Assembly (NCBI GenBank): GCA_964007475.1
Contig: CAXFZM010000265.1
Location: forward strand, 186,001-250,000
Origin: Hybos culiciformis
Taxonomy: Eukaryota > Arthropoda > Insecta > Diptera > Hybotidae
Length of the DNA: 64,000 nt
Direction: 5' to 3'
The notes beneath the pieces were generated by a model. It searched no databases. It had not been told where the DNA came from and worked only from the letters and a program-made list of their open reading frames with translations. Below are positions 58,216 to 64,000 of this stretch, in pieces. Each line of letters begins with the position of its first letter. The stretch's first letter is position 1. Position numbers and translations under genes: made by a program.

Positions 58216-61200
58216 ATGAAAATCGGTTTTCTAGATCCGGAGAAATAAACGATAAGGTGAGCAAACCCCCTAACGTTAACACATAAAATGTTGACTTTGG
58301 GCTGGTTTTTTGTTCATTACTCCGGCTCCAGACCTCGGAGAACCTCCGTTTTTGGCTTAAATTAAAGGTCTAGAAATTACGCTTCTTTCTGTGCAATTTT
58401 TATGAAAATCGGTTTTCTAGATCCGGAGAAATAAACGATAAGGTGAGCAAACCCTCTAACTTTAACACATAAAATGTTGACTTTGGGCTGGTTTTTTGTT
58501 CATTACTCCGGCTCCAGACTTCGGCGAACCTCCGTTTTTGGCTTAAATTAAAGGTCTAGAAATTACGCTTCTTTCTGTGCAATTTTTATGAAAATCGGTT
58601 TTCTAGATCCGGAGAAATAAACGATAAGGTGAGCAAACCCCCTAACTTTAACACATAAAATGTTGACTTTGGGCTGGTTTTTTGTTCATTACTCCGGCTC
58701 CAGACTTCGGCGGACCTCCGTTTTTGGCTTAAATTAAAGGTCTATAAATTACGCTTCTTTCTGTGCAATTTTTATGAAAATCGGTTTTCTAGATCCGGAG
58801 AAATAAACGATAAGGTGAGCAAACCCCCTAACGTTAACACATAAAATGTTGACTTTGGGCTGGTTTTTTGTTCATTACTCCGGCTCCAGACCTCGGCGGA
58901 CCTCCGTTTTTGGCTTAAATTAAAGGTCTATAAATTACGCTTCTTTCTGTGCAATTTTTATGAAAATCGGTTTTCTAGATCCGGAGAAATAAACGATAAG
59001 GTGAGCAAACCCCCTAACTTTAACACATAAAATGTTGACTTTGGGCTGGTTTTTTGTTCATTACTCCGGCTCCAGACCTCGGAGAACCTCCGTTTTTGGC
59101 TTAAATTAAAGGTCTAGAAATTACGCTTCTTTCTGTGCAATTTTTATGAAAATCGATTTTCTAGATCCGGATAAATAAACGATAAGGTGAGCAAACCCTC
59201 TAACTTTAACACATAAAATGTTGACTTTGGGCTGGTTTTTTGTTCATTACTCCGGCTCTAGACTTCGGCGAACCTCCGTTTTTGGCTTAAATTAAAGGTC
59301 TAGAAATTACGCTTCTTTCTGTGCAATTTTTATGAAAATCGGTTTTCTAGATCCGGAGAAATAAACGATAAGGTGAGCTAACCCCCTAACTTTAACACAT
59401 AAAATGTTGACTTTGGTCTGGTTTTTTGTTCATTACTCCGGCTCCAGACCTCGGAGAACCTCCGTTTTTGGCTTAAATTAAAGGTCTAGAAATTACGCTT
59501 CTTTCTGTGCAATTTTTATGAAAATCGGTTTTCTAGATCCGGAGAAATAAACGATAAGGTGAGCAAACCCCCTAACTTTAACACATAAAATGTTGACTTT
59601 GGGCTGGTTTTTTGTTCATTACTCCGGCTCCAGACCTCGGAGAACCTCCGTTTTTGGCTTAAATTAAAGGTCTAGAAATTACGCTTCTTTCTGTGCAATT
59701 TTTATGAAAATCGATTTTCTAGATCCGGATAAATAAACGATAAGGTGAGCAAACCCTCTAACTTTAACACATAAAATGTTGACTTTGGGCTGGTTTTTTG
59801 TTCATTACTCCGGCTCCAGACTTCGGCGAACCTCCGTTTTTGGCTTAAATTAAAGGTCTAGAAATTACGCTTCTTTCTGTGCAATTTTTATGAAAATCGG
59901 TTTTCTAGATCCGGAGAAATAAACGATAAGGTGAGCTAACCCCCTAACTTTAACACATAAAATGTTGACTTTGGTCTGGTTTTTTGTTCATTACTCCGGC
60001 TCCAGACCTCGGAGAACCTCCGTTTTTGGCTTAAATTAAAGGTCTAGAAATTACGCTTCTTTCTGTGCAATTTTTATGAAAATCGGTTTTCTAGATCCGG
60101 AGAAATAAACGATAAGGTGAGCAAACCCCCTAACTTTAACACATAAAATGTTGACTTTGGGCTGGTTTTTTGTTCATTACTCCGGCTCCAGACCTCGGAG
60201 AACCTCCGTTTTTGGCTTAAATTAAAGGTCTAGAAATTACGCTTCTTTCTGTGCAATTTTTATGAAAATCGGTTTTCTAGATCCGGATAAATAAACGATA
60301 AGGTGAGCAAACCCTCTAACTTTAACACATAAAATGTTGACTTTGGGCTGGTTTTTTGTTCATTACTCCGGCTCCAGACTTCGGCGAACCTCCGTTTTTG
60401 GCTTAAATTAAAGGTCTAGAAATTACGCTTCTTTCTGTGCAATTTTTATGAAAATCGGTTTTCTAGATCCGGAGAAATAAACGATAAGGTGAGCTAACCC
60501 CCTAACTTTAACACATAAAATGTTGACTTTGGTCTGGTTTTTTGTTCATTACTCCGGCTCCAGACCTCGGAGAACCTCCGTTTTTGGCTTAAATTAAAGG
60601 TCTAGAAATTACGCTTCTTTCTGTGCAATTTTTATGAAAATCGGTTTTCTAGATCCGGAGAAATAAACGATAAGGTGAGCTAACCCCCTAACTTTAACAC
60701 ATAAAATGTTGACTTTGGTCTGGTTTTTTGTTCATTACTCCGGCTCCAGACCTCGGAGAACCTCCGTTTTTGGCTTAAATTAAAGGTCTAGAAATTACGC
60801 TTCTTTCTGTGCAATTTTTATGAAAATCGGTTTTCTAGATCCGGATAAATAAACGATAAGGTGAGCAAACCCTCTAACTTTAACACATAAAATGTTGACT
60901 TTGGGCTGGTTTTTTGTTCATTACTCCGGCTCCAGACTTCGGCGAACCTCCGTTTTTGGCTTAAATTAAAGGTCTAGAAATTACGCTTCTTTCTGTGCAA
61001 TTTTTATGAAAATCGGTTTTCTAGATCCGGAGAAATAAACGATAAGGTGAGCAAACCCTCTAACTTTAACACATAAAATGTTGACTTTGGGCTGGTTTTT
61101 TGTTCATTACTCCGGCTCCAGACTTCGGCGAACCTCCGTTTTTGGCTTAAATTAAAGGTCTATAAATTACGCTTCTTTCTGTGCAATTTTTATGAAAATC

Positions 61201-61749
61201 GGTTTTCTAGATCCGGAGAAATAAACGATAAGGTGAGCAAACCCCCTAACTTTAACACATAAAATGTTGACTTTGGGCTGGTTTTTTGTTCATTACTCCG
61301 GCTCCAGACCTCGGAGAACCTCCGTTTTTGGCTTAAATTAAAGGTCTAGAAATTACGCTTCTTTCTGTGCAATTTTTATGAAAATCGATTTTCTAGATCC
61401 GGATAAATAAACGATAAGGTGAGCAAACCCTCTAACTTTAACACATAAAATGTTGACTTTGGGCTGGTTTTTTGTTCATTACTCCGGCTCCAGACTTCGG
61501 CGAACCTCCGTTTTTGGCTTAAATTAAAGGTCTAGAAATTACGCTTCTTTCTGTGCAATTTTTATGAAAATCGGTTTTCTAGATCCGGAGAAATAAACGA
61601 TAAGGTGAGCTAACCCCCTAACTTTAACACATAAAATGTTGACTTTGGTCTGGTTTTTTGTTCATTACTCCGGCTCCAGACCTCGGAGAACCTCCGTTTT
61701 TGGCTTAAATTAAAGGTCTAGAAATTACGCTTCTTTCTGTGCAATTTTT
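58216..61749. repeat. 3-monomer (558-bp) HOR zone with chimeric monomers
   Basis: CTAACGTTAAC recurs at 58,275 and 58,833 (558 bp). From 59,146 on, a P-Q-R order dominates. P has CCGGATAAAT plus CCCTCTAAC plus CTTCGGCGAACC (monomers at 59,146; 59,704; 60,262; 60,820; 61,378). Q has GAGCTAACC plus GGTCTGG (59,332; 59,890; 60,448; 60,634; 61,564). R is a standard unit. Exceptions, such as the doubled Q at 60,448 and 60,634 and a CCCTCTAAC unit with GTCTATAAAT at 61,006, show later one-monomer gains and swaps. This is the shortest-period HOR in the window. Confidence 0.88.
59146..59331 (+). repeat. Chimeric P-type monomer (first of five)
   Basis: The left part has AATCGATTTTC and CCGGATAAAT, as in the monomer at 55,984, which goes on with CCCCC, GGTCTGG and CTTCGGCGGACC. 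The right part has CCCTCTAAC, GGGCTGG and CTTCGGCGAACC, as in the monomer at 57,844, which begins AATCGGTTTTC and CCGGAGAAAT. The switch lies between monomer positions 27 and 54. This copy also has GGCTCTAGACTT. Confidence 0.85.
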
Positions 61750-64000
61750 ATGAAAATCGGTTTTCTAGATCCGGAGAAATAAACGATAAGGTGAGCAAAC
61801 CCCCTAACTTTAACACATAAAATGTTGACTTTGGGCTGGTTTTTTGTTCATTACTCCGGCTCCAGACCTCGGAGAACCTCCGTTTTTGGCTTAAATTAAA
61901 GGTCTAGAAATTACGCTTCTTTCTGTGCAAATTTTATGAAAATCGGTTTTCTAGATCCGGAGAAATAAACGATAAGGTGAGCAAACCCCCTAACTTTAAC
62001 ACATAAAATGTTGACTTTGGTCTGGTTTTTTGTTCATTACTCCGGCTCCAGACCTCGGAGAACCTCCGTTTTTGGCTTAAATTAAAGGTCTATAAATTAC
62101 GCTTCTTTCTGTGCAATTTTTATGAAAATCGGTTTTCTAGATCCGGAGAAATAAACGATAAGGTGAGCAAACCCCCTAACTTTAACACATAAAATGTTGA
62201 CTTTGGGCTGGTTTTTTGTTCATTACTCCGGCTCCAGACTTCGGCGGACCTCCGTTTTTGGTTTAAATTAAAGCTCTAGAAATTACGCTTCTTTCTGTGC
62301 GATTTTTATGAAAATCGGTTTTCTAGATCCGGAGAAATAAACGATAAGGTGAGCAAACCCCCTAACTTTAACACATAAAATGTTGACTTTGGGCTGGTTT
62401 TTTGTTCATTACTCCGGCTCCAGACCTCGGAGAACCTCCGTTTTTGGCTTAAATTAAAGGTCTAGAAATTACGCTTCTTACTGTGCAATTTTTATGAAAA
62501 TCGGTTTTCTAGATCCGGAGAAATAAACGATAAGGTGAGCAAACCCCCTAACTTTAACACATAAAATGTTGACTTTGGGCTGGTTTTTTGTTCATTACTC
62601 CGGCTCCAGACCTCGGAGAACCTCCGTTTTTGGCTTAAATTAAAGGTCTAGAAATTACGCTTCTTTCTGTGCAATTTTTATGAAAATCGGTTTTCTAGAT
62701 CCGGAGAAATAAACGATAAGGTGAGCAAACCCCCTAACTTTAACACATAAAATGTTGACTTTGGTCTGGTTTTTTGTTCATTACTCCGGCTCCAGACCTC
62801 GGAGAACCTCCGTTTTTGGCTTAAATTAAAGGTCTAGAAATTACGCTTCTTTCTGTGCAATTTTTATGAAAATCGGTTTTCTAGATCCGGAGAAATAAAC
62901 GATAAGGTGAGCAAACCCCCTAACTTTAACACATAAAATGTTGACTTTGGGCTGGTTTTTTGTTCATTACTCCGGCTCCAGACCTCGGAGAACCTCCGTT
63001 TTTGGCTTAAATTAAAGGTCTAGAAATTACGCTTCTTTCTGTGCAATTTTTATGAAAATCGGTTTTCTAGATCCGGAGAAATAAACGATAAGGTGAGCAA
63101 ACCCCCTAACTTTAACACATAAAATGTTGACTTTGGGCTGGTTTTTTATTCATTACTCCGGCTCCAGACCTCGGAGAACCTCCGTTTTTGGCTTAAATTA
63201 AAAGTCTAGAAATTACGCTTCTGTCTGTGCAATTTTTATGAAAATCGGTTTTCTAGATCCGGAGAAATAAACGATAAGGTGAGCAAACCCCCTAACTTTA
63301 ACACATAAAATGTTGACTTTGGGCTGGTTTTTTGTTCATTACTCCGGCTCCAGACTTCGGCGGACCTCCGTTTTTGGCTTAAATTAAAGGTCTAGAAATT
63401 ACGCTTCTTTCTGTGCAATTTTTATGAAAATCGGTTTTCTAGATCCGGAGAAATAAACGATAAGGTGAGCAAACCCCCTAACTTTAACACATAAAATGTT
63501 GACTTTGGGCTGGTTTTTTGTTCATTACTCCGGCTCCAGACTTCGGCGAACCTCCGTTTTTGGCTTAAATTAAAGGTCTAGAAATTACGCTTCTTTCTGT
63601 GCAATTTTTATGAAAATCGGTTTTCTAGATCCGGAGAAATAAACGATAAGGTGAGCAAACCCCCTAACTTTAACACATAAAATGTTGACTTTGGGCTGGT
63701 TTTTTGTTCATTACTCCGGCTCCAGACTTCGGCGGACCTCCGTTTTTGGCTTAAATTAAAGGTCTATAAATTACGCTTCTTTCTGTGCAATTTTTATGAA
63801 AATCGGTTTTCTAGATCCGGAGAAATAAACGATAAGGTGAGCAAACCCCCTAACTTTAACACATAAAATGTTGACTTTGGGCTGGTTTTTTGTTCATTAC
63901 TCCGGCTCCAGACCTCGGAGAACCTCCGTTTTTGGCTTAAATTAAAGGTCTAGAAATTACGCTTCTTTCTGTGCAATTTTTATGAAAATCGGTTTTCTAG
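61750..64000. repeat. Third copy of the 18-monomer HOR, cut by the window edge
   Basis: GTGCAAATTTT with GGTCTGG and GTCTATAAAT (61,936 on), GGTTTAAATT with AAAGCTCTAG, CTTCTTACTG (about 62,477), GGTCTGG (about 62,764), TTTTTTATTC (about 63,149), AAAAGTCTAG with CTTCTGTCTG, CTTCGGCGAACC and GTCTATAAAT (about 63,764) repeat the order at 53.56-55.6 kb, 45 monomers (8,370 bp) upstream. One AAAGCTCTAG monomer is missing, so landmarks after about 63.1 kb are 44 monomers away. The last monomer starts at 63,982 and is cut. Confidence 0.82.

Larger units (their letters stand above)
1..64000. repeat. 186-bp satellite DNA array, about 345 monomers
   Basis: The window is entirely head-to-tail copies of one 186-bp monomer. 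The A of ATGAAAATCGG falls at base 3 and, 345 monomers later, at base 63,982. The length changes I found (net -191 bp) account exactly for that distance. No inverted copy, transposon or unique spacer interrupts the array, and it continues past both edges. Consensus G+C is about 39% (72 of 186 by hand count), with seven CpG sites per monomer. Each standard monomer has two XbaI sites (TCTAGA at positions 15-20 and 154-159) and one TCCGGA site (21-26), so an XbaI digest should give fragments of about 139 and 47 bp. A monomer near nucleosome-repeat length in a long array is typical of centromeric, pericentromeric or subtelomeric satellites. The exact location and the species are inference; I do not recognise the family. 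Confidence 0.98.

Noticed and set aside
1..64000. Possible coding sequence, since 186 is a multiple of three and frames stay in register
   Set aside because: All six frames have stops in the standard monomer. The longest opening is about 51 codons on the minus strand between stops at positions 185 and 155, without an ATG. Short runs repeat in every monomer and are chance openings.
1..64000. CRISPR array
   Set aside because: The whole 186 bp is repeated; there are no short repeats separated by unique spacers.
1..64000. tRNA-derived or SINE origin with Pol III boxes
   Set aside because: I could not find a convincing B box (GGTTCGANTCC type) or a tRNA-like fold; the T runs alone are not evidence.
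1..64000. Inserted transposon or unique gene inside the array
   Set aside because: The monomer count plus the listed indels accounts for every base between 3 and 63,982, leaving no room for an insert.
1..64000. Identification with a known plant satellite such as the Arabidopsis 178-bp repeat
   Set aside because: Monomer length and sequence do not resemble the ones I can recall; naming a species would be a guess.
1..64000. Assembly artefact (collapsed or expanded repeat)
   Set aside because: Cannot be excluded from sequence alone, but ordered private variants and mutually consistent offsets in several zones argue against simple computational duplication.

Overview
The whole window is one uninterrupted tandem satellite array with no gene in it. 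The monomer is 186 bp, about 39% G+C in the consensus, and every copy is head-to-tail in the same orientation. Taking the A of the recurring ATGAAAATCGG as monomer position 1, complete monomers run from base 3 to base 63,981, with the array cut by the window at both ends. I found 17 monomers with length changes (three +1, four -1 or -2, two -11, one -22, six -24 and one further -1). Together they account exactly for the distance between the first and last ATG: 345 monomers x 186 minus 191 bp. An array this long and homogeneous points to a eukaryotic chromosome, most likely centromeric, pericentromeric or subtelomeric heterochromatin. I do not recognise the family and cannot name the species; a plant is possible, but nothing in the sequence proves it.

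The structure lies in the order of variant monomers. From left to right: (1) bases 1-9,655 form an older-looking domain built from its own variant classes (GAAGTAAAC, TTCTTGATCC, CCCCTTAAC, ATGTAAATC, TGCTCATTAC). It ends next to a 164-bp deleted monomer at 9,656. (2) From 9,820 on, a different variant set takes over (AAAGCTCTAGAAA with GTGCGATTTTT, GGTCTGG, CCGGATAAAT). (3) Within this second set lie stacked higher-order repeats (HORs): a 20-monomer unit of 3,720 bp (9,951-16,239 and again 20,693-27,604), a 6-monomer duplication (15.1-17.4 kb), a 9-monomer duplication (18.1-21.25 kb), an 8-monomer duplication (28.1-30.6 kb), a 35-monomer unit repeated about three times (30.8-51.5 kb) and carrying 162-bp deleted monomers, an 18-monomer unit (51.7-57.07 kb, with a further copy from about 61.7 kb), and a compact 3-monomer zone (58.2-61.75 kb) built on chimeric monomers.

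These patterns fit repeated unequal exchange or break-induced amplification at several scales, always in whole-monomer steps. Each monomer also holds a conserved fold-back region (positions 105-159) with a CGGAG/CTCCG hairpin followed by five T. The 22-bp and 24-bp deletions both remove part of this region. No ORF, RNA gene, transposon, CRISPR array or unique sequence was found on either strand; every reading frame is closed in each standard monomer.
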